Shown here: positions 12,701 through 22,100 of the stretch, one piece after another
How positions within the stretch are numbered: position 1 is the first letter of the stretch
How the letters are laid out: each line of letters starts with the position of its first letter
DNA from: Patiria miniata
Lineage: Eukaryota > Echinodermata > Asteroidea > Valvatida > Asterinidae
Direction: 5' to 3'
Length of the DNA: 64,000 nucleotides
NCBI RefSeq assembly: GCF_015706575.1
Contig: NW_024037059.1
Coordinates: forward strand, 27,166,129 to 27,230,128
Position numbers and translations under genes: made by a program
The notes under the pieces: generated by a model
The model's database searches: none
The model's input: the letters and a program-made list of their open reading frames with translations, nothing else
What the model was told of the DNA's origin: nothing

Positions 12701-13952
12701 CTTGTATCTGTCTTGGATGTCTGCATCCTGGAGACAAAGAACCCACTGGTGCACAGCGTGACAGTAAGGAGCCAGGCTGACGACGTGATCTTCGTACACG
12801 GCTTCTGCAGTTATCAATCCTTAAACAAAAACCAGGATATAAATTTGTTCTAATTACCGAGTGAATCATAGGGAAATATTGAATTCTGTACCTCTAGAAT
12901 TCTAGTTATCATGTAATTTTCAAAGGAAATTTGGAGAAAGTTTAATTCCAGGTCATGGATCACGCACCTTTGACATTTTGATTTTCCATGGTTATTAACC
13001 AGGTAAGTGAATATCAAGTTAAAAAAAACAGTCCAGATTTGAAATTCAGGAAACACAATATTTCAAGAAATTTAGCAAGCATCGCTGTTTGTCTCGAAGT
13101 ATGGAGGAAGTGCGGTATTTGAGACATATTTATGGGGCTATTCTGGCTTAAGAATCATTACGAAGCTTTTAACACCCCAAACCTCAGCCTCATATTATAG
13201 GATTTGATTGTCCTAAAGCTGAACATGCCATGCACCTAGTCCAAAAATATGGGACTCCCAATACTGTGTATGAGAGTCCCAACTCCCAAGACACTGAAAA
13301 CATGCAACACTAGAAAATAGACTGGCACAGCCCTTTTGTACTGCATCAATCAACTGTGTCAAAAGAAAGATGTGAAACCCTGTCTCGATTTCTGCACATC
13401 TCTCCAAAGTCATGCCACCGGACTACTGAAGGGTCAATCTTTTCAAACAGTTGGACATGTACCAATCTAGTCTTAGGCTTCAAGACGCAATCACTTGGCT
13501 TCACTCTCAGGTGCAAAATGTTGAAGAAAAGTCTCCTTTAAAAACTGAATTGAGACTTCAAACTTGGCTGGTGAAATACCAAGGACATTGTCTTTGCCTC
13601 ATGAAAATTTTGGAGATTTTGTTCATCTAAAGAGTGAGTAAAGTAAACCTGAGTTTGTTTTGCATGTTTTGCAGCCATCATGGTCCCAGTTTGGCATAAA
13701 CCCATGAGCAGGAAAGGCCCAGAGTCAGGAGTCTAAAATCTCCTGAAGTCTATGTTTCAAAAACTCCTCATGGAAATGGTATGTACCATTACGAACTTTG
13801 ACCTCATCCATGGCAACGCAGCTCCATAGCAACAGGCCCGTCTCTTTGTCAAAGTGACGTATCCGTCCATCCTCCTGCTGCACCACTGGGCTGACCAGAG
13901 CTCCCAACTCACAGACAAGACGGTGTTTCTTGGGTGACAGACAGGTTGTCAT
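458..13952 (-). CDS. ERMARD: ERMARD (C6orf70-like), 3' end outside window
   Basis: ER membrane-associated RNA degradation protein, named for a proposed role in RNA turnover at the ER. Twelve coding exons, in order: 13787-13952, 12671-12819, 10839-10940, 10422-10514, 9399-9496, 6598-6740, 5074-5188, 4162-4264, 3516-3542, 2674-2745, 1239-1406, 458-726. All junctions are GT..AG and every phase matches, giving 501 complete codons. By memory of the human protein, similarity runs collinearly along the whole length: TTCLSP at the start, ERALGD, LNLRN-LWHGFA-PEEIP, LFAT-N-CP-R-LTAE, EGPR-RDH-SHGE. The start is fixed by an in-frame TGA four codons upstream of ATG 13952. Two R-x4-H motifs (R187..H192 and R372..H377) resemble HEPN ribonuclease motifs; that link is inference. 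The C-terminal membrane segments known in the human protein would lie left of base 1. Introns are full of mobile elements. Confidence 0.93.
1239..1406 (-). CDS. ERMARD: ERMARD exon 11 with second R-x4-H motif
   Basis: 168 nt, residues 357-412: [20 protein letters not shown] then HGELDLQ. Highest identity to human (EGPR-RDH-SHGE-NL). R372 and H377 form the second HEPN-like motif. Acceptor GTTTTTCAG, donor GTGAGATG. Confidence 0.95.
1556..1765 (+). pseudogene. LINE reverse transcriptase ORF, 3' fragment
   Basis: Plus-strand reading gives [16 protein letters not shown], then [15 protein letters not shown]. This is the typical arginine/glycine-rich tail (GxRxRGRPR..W..DI..WTG) found near the end of many non-LTR retrotransposon polymerases. 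Stops follow within 40 codons and no upstream RT domain is seen, so it is a 5'-truncated dead copy in an ERMARD intron. The LINE clade cannot be told from this piece. Confidence 0.7.
2674..2745 (-). CDS. ERMARD: ERMARD exon 10
   Basis: 72 nt, 24 codons, [20 protein letters not shown] then ETYM, phase 0 at both ends. Acceptor GATTTCTTAG, donor GTAAGGCG. Corresponds to the human ILAKHLNDG..NQLPLFLGE region. Confidence 0.88.
2773..2937. mobile_element. MITE, GGGAATAA family, copy 1
   Basis: Terminal inverted repeats GGGAATAAATGTGT and its partner ACATATTTATTCCC enclose a second inverted pair (TTGGAGTCT / AGACTCCAA). The same termini bound the copy at 51623-51770. No coding capacity. Confidence 0.7.
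3516..3542 (-). CDS. ERMARD: ERMARD exon 9, 27-nt microexon
   Basis: Exactly nine codons, SEYFTTFDE, between acceptor CTTACAG and donor GTAAAAG. The human protein has a similar ..LYTTFD.. at this place, directly after LTAE. Both ends are phase 0, so skipping it would keep the frame. Confidence 0.85.
4162..4264 (-). CDS. ERMARD: ERMARD exon 8
   Basis: Residues 289-323: [20 protein letters not shown] then [14 protein letters not shown], one of the best conserved blocks. Acceptor TTTTTCAG, donor GTGAGTAA, ending in phase 0. Confidence 0.93.
4386..4883. mobile_element. piggyBac-like MITE (TTAA target), copy 1
   Basis: About 500 bp, clearly homologous along its length to 18504-19020. The right end reads ATTCCCT|TTAA; the left flank has mutated to CTAA. 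Non-coding. Lies between ERMARD exons 7 and 8. Confidence 0.7.
5074..5188 (-). CDS. ERMARD: ERMARD exon 7
   Basis: Residues 252-288 with split codons at both ends. Contains [19 protein letters not shown], aligning with the human ...MLPYWEVAL segment. Acceptor TCAATTTAG, donor GTAAATG. Confidence 0.85.
5398..5718. repeat. 12-bp minisatellite AAATCACAAGCC
   Basis: About 26 units of a 12-bp repeat (AAATCACAAGYC/AAATCACAAGCA), with one variant dominating the right third, as expected from recent local expansion. Because 12 is a multiple of 3, it is open in more than one frame (SQAK repeats on plus, DLAC repeats on minus). It lies in an ERMARD intron and is not a gene. Confidence 0.93.
6070..6517. 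mobile_element. pogo/Tigger-like MITE
   Basis: Termini CAGTGGAACGCCGCTATA and its inverse TATAGCGGCGTTCCACTG, flanked on both sides by TA (6068-6069, 6518-6519). CAGTGGAAC..CG.TATA termini with TA duplication are typical of pogo/Tigger DNA transposons. No transposase frame. A further inner copy of the CGAAC..CTATACCGAAC motif lies near each end. Confidence 0.8.
6598..6740 (-). CDS. ERMARD: ERMARD exon 6
   Basis: Residues 203-250: [20 protein letters not shown] and on, ending IFP. Acceptor TTTCCCCCAG. Two overlapping donors exist (GTCGGT and GTAAGG four bases later); only the first gives the right phase for exon 7. A pogo-like MITE ends 81 bases away. Confidence 0.88.
6981..7288. mobile_element. 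MITE with 26-bp inverted ends
   Basis: ATGGGCCTTATTCACGAGTT at the left matches the inverse of the right end (one mismatch over about 26 bases, through GGCCAT). Interior about 250 bp, AT-rich, non-coding. Target duplication unclear (possibly AT or GGT). Confidence 0.75.
7535..7897. repeat. irregular GTCAGTGACTCGGGGA minisatellite
   Basis: Degenerate array of GTCAGTGACTC and GGGGAGTCAGTCAGT units. It abuts the CAGGG element at 7898 and resumes beyond it at 9121, so the element inserted into the array or the array regrew from its target sequence. Confidence 0.85.
7898..9120. mobile_element. CAGGG-ended DNA element, long copy
   Basis: Ends CAGGGATTATCCTTAGCGG and GTTAAGGAAAACCCCTG are inverted, and GACTCA lies directly on both sides. 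Both ends carry CCCGCTCGCC / GGGCGAGTC and GGGCTAGTG motifs shared with the 403-bp copy at 34043-34445. The 1.2-kb interior (about 8060-8960) has no counterpart in the short copy and no recognised transposase. hAT-like termini, but the visible duplication is six bases rather than eight. Confidence 0.7.
9121..9360. repeat. GTCGGGGAGTCAGT array with copied exon end
   Basis: Continuation of the 7535-7897 minisatellite. It contains a 134-bp higher-order duplication: the stretch from CAAGTCTGTCTTGCC at 9217 recurs at 9351 and carries a second copy of the ERMARD exon 5 end and splice donor (9247-9275). Confidence 0.85.
9399..9496 (-). CDS. ERMARD: ERMARD exon 5 with first R-x4-H motif
   Basis: Residues 171-202 plus two bases: [18 protein letters not shown] then [14 protein letters not shown]. 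Contains R187-N-I-L-W-H192-G. Acceptor TTATTTTAG, donor GTTTGTTG. Its last bases and donor are copied once more in the adjoining minisatellite (9247-9275). Confidence 0.93.
9617..9975. repeat. two-copy tandem duplication, about 203-bp period
   Basis: The stretch starting TTTTTGGTCAATTTAGAGTC at 9617 recurs from about 9819 with a few substitutions and small indels, through ..GAATGTGAAGTTCTTATGC. Non-coding, ERMARD intron 4. Confidence 0.85.
10422..10514 (-). CDS. ERMARD: ERMARD exon 4
   Basis: 93 nt, phase 0, residues 140-170: [18 protein letters not shown] and so on. The acceptor is an unusual TTGCAAG; the donor is GTAAGTTG. Joins exon 3 so that ALGD is followed by VFL, as in human. Confidence 0.88.
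10636..10770. mobile_element. tRNA-SINE, inverted-half chimera
   Basis: The left half is the SINE in minus orientation (inverse of GGCTGGATAGCTCAGTTGG), the right half the same family in plus orientation (CCGGAGGTTGCAGGTTCAAA then CCAGTCAATTTCT-like tail). The internal promoter boxes A and B therefore point in opposite directions. Confidence 0.75.
10839..10940 (-). CDS. ERMARD: ERMARD exon 3
   Basis: 102 nt, phase 0 at both ends, residues 106-139. Contains [11 protein letters not shown], nearly identical to the human ...LERALGD motif. Acceptor CCTTGCAG, donor GTAAGTAT. Confidence 0.92.
11119..12453. mobile_element. PIF/Harbinger-like element, 1.3 kb
   Basis: Inverted ends: GGCCGTTTTTTTTAATTACT at left continues through TTGGATTACGGAAT, and the right end is its inverse. 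TTA is duplicated on both sides (11116-11118, 12454-12456). GG..CC ends with a three-base TTA duplication fit PIF/Harbinger. The interior has poly-A/T tracts and repeated GATCCACCTTTT and GTTCCCA motifs in inverted positions but no recognisable transposase. ERMARD intron 2. Confidence 0.75.
12510..12660. repeat. TGCTAAGC inverted motif cluster
   Basis: Several copies of TGCTAAGC/GCTTAGCA in both orientations, like the interior of the fold-back element at 37418-37659 but too diverged to define ends. It sits directly beside the donor of ERMARD exon 2. Confidence 0.4.
12671..12819 (-). CDS. ERMARD: ERMARD exon 2
   Basis: Codes residues 57-105 ([20 protein letters not shown] at its start, ending HLEWTGNTE). 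Acceptor TTTAAG, donor GTATGA. Human counterpart: the segment around LLGPVCEAVHSHF. No methionine-started open frame marks it; it was found by similarity. Confidence 0.85.
13787..13952 (-). CDS. ERMARD: ERMARD exon 1 (start codon)
   Basis: Codes residues 1-55 plus one base. Begins [17 protein letters not shown], matching the human N-terminus after a few human-only residues. The donor GTACAT follows ...VKVRN-G. An open frame continues past it, but only this donor gives the phase that exon 2 needs. Confidence 0.85.
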
Positions 13953-14527
13953 CGTCAGAGATCAAAGGTAAATGTGGTGAGAGGCAATTCCTCCATCCTT
14001 TGAATTAAAGAAACAGATAAAACAGAAAGATGAAAGAGGGGCTGTCCAACAGTGTAATACTTTTCTTTAAAACAGGTCCAAATTGAATTTCTGTTTACAA
14101 AACACAAGTCACTTAAACTACGATAGGCCTATTGGCAAATAAAAAAGCCCACTAAAAGTTAAATATGCAGAAAACCTATGCTTTAACTGTTATAAGGCAC
14201 AGTAACCACTTGATTCCAAATTTATCTTTACAACGTCTCCTGTGACTCTTCATGGATCCTACCGGATCTGTTGCCATGTACTAGATCAAGATCCAGATAT
14301 CTGTGAAAATAGATTATCATTGAATAGCTAGCCCCATAATATTTCTAGAATTAGAAGGCATCCGTGTGCCTTTCTAATTCTAGAAGTAGCCCCAGGCCAC
14401 AACATGCATAACTTGTGTCTCAAATGGACCACACAGCAATTCGATGCTTGCAATTAAAAACTTTCCTGAAAAAAGGTGAAAAGTTGTGTTCTCTGAATTT
14501 GAAATCTAGACTGTTGAAAAGAATGTA

Positions 14528-15114
14528 GGGAAAAGTTCCATACTCGGACGTCAATTTATCTGCTGCCAAACATATTAATGGTCACCTCACCTTGTCCTTT
14601 GAACCAAGAGAAATCCAGGAAGCTGTGTTAAGGTGAAAAAAATTTACTCAAAATGTGTTTTTAGAGCACATTTTGGATGCATACGTCGTGCAGAACTAAC
14701 TTGAAGCAGCCAGTCAAAACTGATTGTAGTGGCTGAAAGACAGCGGTATGTTATACACGTGACATCAACAACCATGACGTCGCATGAGCCTGCCAATGAT
14801 AGTGCAATACGTCATTATGAATATTTATTTTCTCATGAATATTTAGTTTATTTCAATGGATACTTCAAATACGTCCAAAGATTGATTATTGCAACAGCGA
14901 TCGTGCGCGGCCTAGCGGTTAAGAGTCTCGTGTATCAAGCAAGCGTCAGAGGTTCGAATCCCGATGAAGTAACTGACTTATTAATAAGTAGAAATTAAGG
15001 AAAGGAGAGGGTGAGAGTAGAGGAGGGAAAGTGGAGGAATAACCATCAAAGATGTAACTTTTGGCGCTAGAAAATTAATTGAAAAAAGTGACGTCCGAGT
15101 ACGGAATTTTTTCC
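14528..15114. mobile_element. hAT-like MITE with 8-bp target duplication
   Basis: AGAATGTA is directly repeated at 14520-14527 and 15115-15122. Ends GGGAAAAGTTCC and GGAATTTTTTCC are inverted, as are the inner ACTCGGACGTCA / TGACGTCCGAGT blocks. Eight-base duplication is typical of hAT elements. It carries a tRNA-like sequence and no transposase. Confidence 0.82.
14905..14975 (+). pseudogene. tRNA-like sequence inside MITE
   Basis: Has an A-box-like GGCCTAGCGGTTAAGAGTC and a B box GGTTCGAATCC at tRNA-like spacing, but no convincing acceptor stem or T-stem pairing. Best read as a decayed tRNA or SINE head captured by the surrounding MITE; it may still act as an RNA polymerase III promoter. 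Confidence 0.5.
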
Positions 15115-15139
15115 AGAATGTATCACACGCCATTTTCTA

Positions 15140-15325
15140 ACAAGTCTTTTCTAACAAAATTGGAAGTGTTTCTTAGTCCCAGATTCATGTCTGTTTCAAC
15201 CATGGTTTCAACATATTGGCAACAATTGACAAGCTGACCTTCAACTCGTTCAACATGCTGACATGTTCAATTTCATCCATTATGATGAAAAAAGTGGCGT
15301 CAGGATGCAACACTCTCTCCAGACT
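15140..15325 (-). mobile_element. GAAAGAATG MITE family, decayed copy
   Basis: Minus-strand match to 25115-25318 and 41680-41877, sharing the region around ATGAATCTGGGACTGAGAAA and the AAGTGGCGTCAGGAT end. One terminus is eroded. Confidence 0.6.
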
Positions 15326-15744
15326 GTTTTCCACTTGATATGGAAGCTACTTACCTGGTTATCAAGCAGGAAAAAATCAAATTCTGTACCTCTATGCTCT
15401 AAGTGTCTAGTTAATTAATATCAAATTATCATGTAAAAATCTGCAGTCGGAAATGACACGCTCGAAATCCAGTCCATTTTGCAGACTTTTATGTGTACGT
15501 ACGTCTCATTAGTTAATAGGTAACTTTAGAGATAGTGAGGGGCACTAAAAAAATACACGACGTCTATTTCGAGAATACAAACCCGTTTATACATTTGAAA
15601 AAAGTTCCTGTTTTGTTTGAATTTCAATAAATAAGGTGATTTGCGATCACTCGGTGGGAGGTAACTATTAACATACAATATATTTGTACTGGACTTTAAT
15701 TTTTGCGTTGGAATTTTACCTTGTTCATATTGGACGATTCCAAT

Positions 15745-16162
15745 ATGGCAGCGCTCAGTCATACATGTGCGCTCCGAAACGCGCTGCGGATTTTGGTCTC
15801 AAAATCCCCCAATCGCGATTTGTTGAACAACAAGTGGACCACCACTCCCCAGAGAAATATACTGCATCACAGAAAATGTCAAGTTTCGCGATTATCAACC
15901 TGTCATGTTTCACTTGCAGAGCAAAAACCGACCTCGAATTCAGCGTCCGGTGTAGGCAGTGATGCAACGTCTTCATCCGCGAGCACCCTGCCGTTGAGTG
16001 TGCTGTTGAAGCAGGCGGAGGAAAAGGTGAAGGAGAAGCAAGAAGACGACGAACAGCGGAAGAAAGAACGCAAGGAGAAATTCGCCCGCTATCAGAAATG
16101 GGCCATGGGCATCACTGGTGCTATGCTGGGTGGGGCAGCTCTTTTAACATTCTATGAACTTG
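15745..16162 (+). CDS. TIMM50: TIMM50 exon 1 (presequence, coil, membrane segment)
   Basis: 139 codons plus one base. [20 protein letters not shown] begins a basic presequence; a Ser/Thr-rich linker, a Glu/Lys coil ([19 protein letters not shown]) and the inner-membrane helix follow. Donor GTGAGTCA. Confidence 0.93.
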
Positions 16163-19100
16163 GTGAGTCAACATTTTAATTTGGCATAGTGTATATTTAG
16201 CCGGCTCCGGCTTTCTTTAATAAATAAACAACGTTTTGCTGGATAGGCACTGAACATGCGCAGTGAGTGACTTTTTGGGGGGACTTAGACATTTTTACCG
16301 TGACAAATTTTAGGTTCCGGGCCAACTTTGTCATTGTGACTCTATATTCACAAGATGGGAATCAGACCACAATTTCGGACTTGATGTCCCTTTGAAAAAA
16401 TTCCTCCATAGCCGCGAGTCAGAAAAAGATGTTGGAGTCAATTCAAAATAATAAAAGAAGAATATTCTTTTTTTGGATAACAATTGATAGGCGCATAATG
16501 GAAGTGTAATTGCAAGTAACAAAGTGGCGTATGAATACTAAATGCCTCCCCCCCCCCTTTTTTTTATTTTGTTGCAATAATCAAGCATTCCAAAAGTTTC
16601 TAAAATTTATTTAAAAAAACAAGGGCAAATTCCAAAGGGATGTAACTTGTAAGTACTTGAATTCTTGTATAACATCCACTTGACTCAAATAAATGCATTT
16701 GTTTACATTTACAGGTCAACCAAAACTAGACGAACATGGAAAACAAGTAAGTCTATAATTCAGCCAAATTTGTTATTGAAAGCTATAATAGGGTCATTAC
16801 CTGTCAATTCAACACGACTTTTCACCCACCCCGAGGCCATATTTGGTGTGATGATTGGCGTAGTATAAGAGAAACCCCCAGAACTGAAATCTTTTGTAAT
16901 TTGGCTTGTATTGTTTAACAAACTTTGGACTAATTAGCATGACCTCCAAATTTTAAATACTTGTATCTCCATTTTTTCTGTGCATTTGTCTTTCTGTCAT
17001 CCATCTTCTAATTTAGATTTCCTTTCAATTCAATCGTTTCTTTTATCGACAATTATTTAACTTCAGATTCCAGACGAGTTTTCCGATCAGTTCATCCTAA
17101 CCGCTTATGTACAGAGGGCCTACAAGGAAGTCAAGGAGTACAGAACAGTAAGTTTTCAATCATCAGTACATGTACTAGATTAACCCTCCTGCTGTCTGAA
17201 AAGTCACAGACAGTCAAAAAATCAATCCTCTTCCCCTGCCATGCCTTTTACACAGGCTAGTCGCCAACAGTCAGATCATATTTCAAGCAAGCACTGTGAC
17301 TAGTCAAATTCAGTCGACTGACAAAAGCAGGCAAGTGGTAGGCACAGCTGGCTTATCAATCACCTACAGTCAAAGCATAGCTGTATCAAGTTACATAAAC
17401 AGTCACAGCCAGTCTATCTTGCTTAATGTAGGCTGGGAGCTTTTTAACTGTTAGGAACAGTCACTTGACTGATTTCGACTGAATGGACAACTTTGCACAG
17501 AGTGTATGTATACATAGGAGTAGTATCAGTGATTGTTTTTGTTTAAAGCAAACCGCAGATATGCAATCCTTATGAATATTGATTGTGTTGTTATTTTCCA
17601 GATGATAGTGGAGCCATCAGCTGAGAAGCTACTCCCAGATCCCCTGACGGAACCCTACTACCAGCCTCCTTACACATTGGTCTTAGAGATGACCAATGTA
17701 CTGGTACATCCAGAATGGACGGTAAAAACAAGCTTACACTTGTCTAGTTTGACTTATAAAATCCCACAGCCAACCATGTGTTGATAATGTTCAGGATATA
17801 TTATACAAATAGTGACTGCTTTGTGCGGTATAGTAAAACTAAACTCCGGAGCTGAGATGATGCATGGATCACCAAGGGAGGCTAGATCTATACTGTACCG
17901 TAAGTTACATGTAACCCTAAGCCCCTATGCCCTTTTTTGCTAGCCGGCAACCATCCAAAATCCTCCAAACTTGCAACAGCGCCTAAGTCCTTCAAAATGG
18001 TCAGACAGTCCTGCCTCAAAATGAATTCATCCTCAATCTTCCAGAATCTTCCTCAACCCAAAATTATGCACTCATGTTCAAGTGAAGGATACCCAGCCCC
18101 TCAATCCTTCAAAAATCATCAGACAGTCCTGCCTCAAAATGCATTCATCCTCAATCCTCCAAAATCCTCATGTGCTTAAGCATCATTCATCTGCAGTCCT
18201 CCAAAACCCTCGTGTTTGTCAAACACCATTCATCCTCAATCCTCCAAAATCCTCCAAAACCGCACTGAGGATTTTAGACGATTGAGGTGGGTTAAGGTTA
18301 ATTGTGGTCCCTTTTTGTTTTATGATGCCTACCTATGTATTCTGTAGAGTTCAGGGATATTTGTATAATTACAACTGCAAGTTGTAATATCAATTTTGAA
18401 TAAGAGGTTGCAGGTTGAAAAGTCCCAGTCATTTTTTCTGTACAACCTCAAAACTATTTTGCATCATCAATTTGACATTGATTGAAAACTCACTTGCACT
18501 TAAAGGGAAGATACAACATTTGCAAACATCAAAGAACGGAATGATCAAATTATCACGTATACCTTACTGAATTGTTAGGGACTGACATTCTAAAGCATCC
18601 TGTAAAGTCGTAGCTCCTGGTGTGCTGTCATTTTCAAGAAAAACTGTATTTTTCCAACGCTGGTCGGCCGACCAGCGTTGGAGAAAACTGGCTTTTTTCA
18701 AAAACTGTTCCTACTTTTTCATATTTAGTTATTCTGACTTTTCTTTGCAATTGATTACACACCTGTGAAGGGGTTCAAGCTTGCTAGACTTATTCTCTGA
18801 CCTTACAATTTCCCAAAGTGTATTAATTGTTCCGTTTCATCTTAAGTGGGGTCAGGGAACCAGACTACAAGAATACGATTTAAGGTTTTCTTGTTTTTTC
18901 CAGCATCTACAAGCCCAAAACGTGAATTAAGTCAGTTTAACAATATTTTCTATAACATACTAATCCTCCGAATCCATTTATTTCTGAAAATTGCAGCAAA
19001 GCAAATGTTGTACATTCCCTTTAATCCAAACTTAACTTTGGGATAATGGTTTCATCCTTTTTAATATGCCCAACACTATTAAACATGCATGTTTGCCTCC

Positions 19101-22100
19101 AGTACATAATGGTATAATACTTTGTTCACAACTAGGATACCGTGGTACAGCCTTTTTGATGGCACTAAAAATTACTAAACTAGTGAATGCCATGACTTTG
19201 ATTTGTACATTTAAGGTTGTTTTTTTTAATATTGAATCTTTTTCTTTTCAGTATTCCAATGGCTGGCGATTCAAGAAACGTCCAGGTGTCGACTACTTTC
19301 TTCAGCAGGTTGGACCGCCACTGTTTGAAATTGTCATCTACACGTCCGAGCAGGGATTTGTAAGTAAACAAAATAGTTGCAAAATCTCATTTCGATAGTA
19401 AAAGTGGTGTGTATTACTCCTTGATAAGTGGTAAATTGAGAGAAGTTTGCAGAACTTTTGCTTAAATTTTCAGAAATCTTACAGCGTGATCCTTACTCGT
19501 TTGGTATGGAATTATTTTCCTTAAAAACCCTAACCTTCCAAAATGATGTTTGCAAAATGGAGAATTTTGCAGGATTGAGGCTTTATGGCAAAAAATGTGC
19601 GGCTGATTTTGGAGGATGCACTGTGCCAAGGTCTTGGGCCGGACCTTGTGTTGTTTATGTTCAGCAGTGCATAAATTTACGTGAAGGCCTAGATTATATT
19701 CAAAATCCTCCGCACTTCTCCAGGATGTTACTGGCCCTGCCTCAACATATTGACAGTCACTGCCGCAGGATTTTGCAGGATTCAGGCAGTGGTCACCCCT
19801 CCATGGACCATATTCAAGAAATAATGGAGGAGCTTGCAGGATTGAGCTTCATGTTTTTTTCAGTGAGGCCAATTGGAGGATTTTGCAGGATTGAGGCTAC
19901 ATCCTAGCAAAAAGGCCTAGGGAGTTAGGGATAATACCAAAATGAAGCTTATGAACTTTTGAATACAATTTTTTAAATACAAGTTATGTTACAGATTGTT
20001 GTCGGTTTGGTTTCTTGATTTTGATTTGTTGATGAGAACTTTTGTCGCTGTGGTTGTGTTTCCAGTACTTGCTGTAGTTCTTGAAGATATTGCCAGATTG
20101 AACTTCACTTGTCAAAATCCCATTTTTAAAAATTTGTCAGTATCCCTATAGACAAAACTGCCATTTCTCACAAAGTCTGTATTGTTATTTGTGTCGGCTA
20201 CTATTCGTCCTACAGAAAAATAACAAAATTGAAAGATCAAATGTTTATGTATTTTTGTGTAATCTATTTACTACTTTGAATTTTATTTAAAAAACCTTGG
20301 TTTCATTTTTTTTTCCTTTCCTTCCAGACTGGGTATCCACTGATAGACAACCTAGATCCCAATGGCTACATCATGTACAGACTATTTCGGGACGCCACTA
20401 AATACATGAATGGCCACCACGTCAAGGTAAGTCTTGAATTGAAAAACAAAATAACTTAGAGGCTGATGGCCCAAATTGCAACCCATTCCCACTAACAGTC
20501 AAAGCCTAAACCTTCAGAGAATGTTCCACAAGAGGGCCTAATTTACCACTAATTTGCAACATTCATGCTTTTTGGTGTGGTATCCTGAATATAAACTTAC
20601 CCCACAAAATGAAATGCTAGATTTAAGATAAGTTATGAGCTTTCCATGCAATCATTATGTGGAGTGCCGTGGCCTCGTGGTCTGGGACATGGAGTTTGTG
20701 GTCTGCGGGTAATTCTGCAGGTTGTGGGTTCCAGTCCAGCCTGGGGTTATGGTGTGTGTGCCCTTTGGCAAGGTTCTTTGTCACTCATTGCTTCTCCCCA
20801 CGCAGGAGTAAATGGGTACCTGTGAGGGCAGAGATGGTTATTGTGGTTGATTTTAGCTGCTTTGCAACAAAATGACAGCATTGAGCTGTATACTCCCCAA
20901 TGAGCTGACATTGTCTTTGGAATGTTTCATTGGCCCAATGATCAGGGTAATATTAATGTAAAGCGCTTTGATCTCGGTTAAAACTGCTACATAAGTATCC
21001 ATTATTATATCTGAAATTCCTGAACAGAATTGGTAGTTTTTAGGAGATGTTGACATCTTGTTTGTGTCTCATTTTTAGTTCAGAGTAAAACTTGTTTAAG
21101 ATTGTAAACCTTGTTGTCTGTGCTTTTCAGGATCTTTCGTGTCTCAACAGAGACATGAGCAAGGTCATCTTTGTGGACTGGAACACCAAATCGTTCTCCC
21201 TGCAGCCTCAGAACGCGTTTGGCCTCAAGAAGTGGGAAGGAAGCGACGACGACAGGGTACTGGTGGACTTGGCTGATTTCCTCAGAAGTAAGAAATTCAG
21301 TTGGCCTGGTGCCATCAATGTATTATTTTTTTTTTTCGCTAGAACAAGAAATGAAACTAGAATCTTTGCTTTACTTTGAGAAGTAAAGTTTGAAATTGGG
21401 TTTTTGCCTTCCATTTCAAAAAACCTAACCCTGCCAGATGAATCCCAGTGCAACATGTGTTATAGCCTGTGGGACCTTGTTGCATTGGGCCATCAACACC
21501 AGTGCATAAACTGCGAGTTCTGGGACAATGAGAGCTAGTCCCACTGAACAATGCCACTAGTATTATCCTGCTGCAGCTGGCGACCACAGACTCTGAGACA
21601 CTTTGGTCTTGGGATTTTTGACCTGCTGAATCTTGTAACATTAGGCAGGCCCGTCACTTTGACAAGTGTTGGATGCTGTTGCATTTGGCAGTGATTCTAA
21701 TCTGTTACAAAGTTTCACACCTTGCAGACTTTGTTTCAAAGAACTTTCATCTTTTTTATCAGTTTGAAATACTAAAATTCTGTTGGAGAAACTAAAAATC
21801 TTAGAAAACAGACTTGTTCTGTTTTCTACAAAGTTTATGGGTCTTTTGTCGCATATAACCTGGGCTATTATTGTCTTGTACCTGTTTCAGACTAACATTT
21901 TCAGATTTGCGCTGGCAAATTATTATTCCAAAATAAGAATTAGGTTTGCTGTTTGATACCATTATCAGCGACTTCACATGAAAGTTCAGTTGTTGCAGCC
22001 CTTCTAAACAACTTAGAAAATATAAAAAATTATATACATCATAAAGTTTGCCTGTCTGAAACCAACATCTAGTTGGGTCAACCTGTTGCGCTCTTCTATG

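Larger units (their letters stand above)
13953..15744. promoter_or_regulatory. ERMARD/TIMM50 head-to-head intergenic region
   Basis: The two start codons face away from each other 1.8 kb apart, so both promoters must lie here or in unseen 5' exons. Nearly half of the space is mobile DNA: a 587-bp hAT-like MITE (14528-15114) and a fragment of another MITE family (15140-15325). No TATA box or CpG-rich stretch stands out. The last 400 bases before TIMM50 are the most likely core promoter, by position only. Confidence 0.45.

Noticed and set aside
15703..15744. Upstream ATG as TIMM50 start
   Set aside because: It adds FTLFILDD before the presequence, unlike a mitochondrial targeting signal; ATG 15745 gives a normal one.
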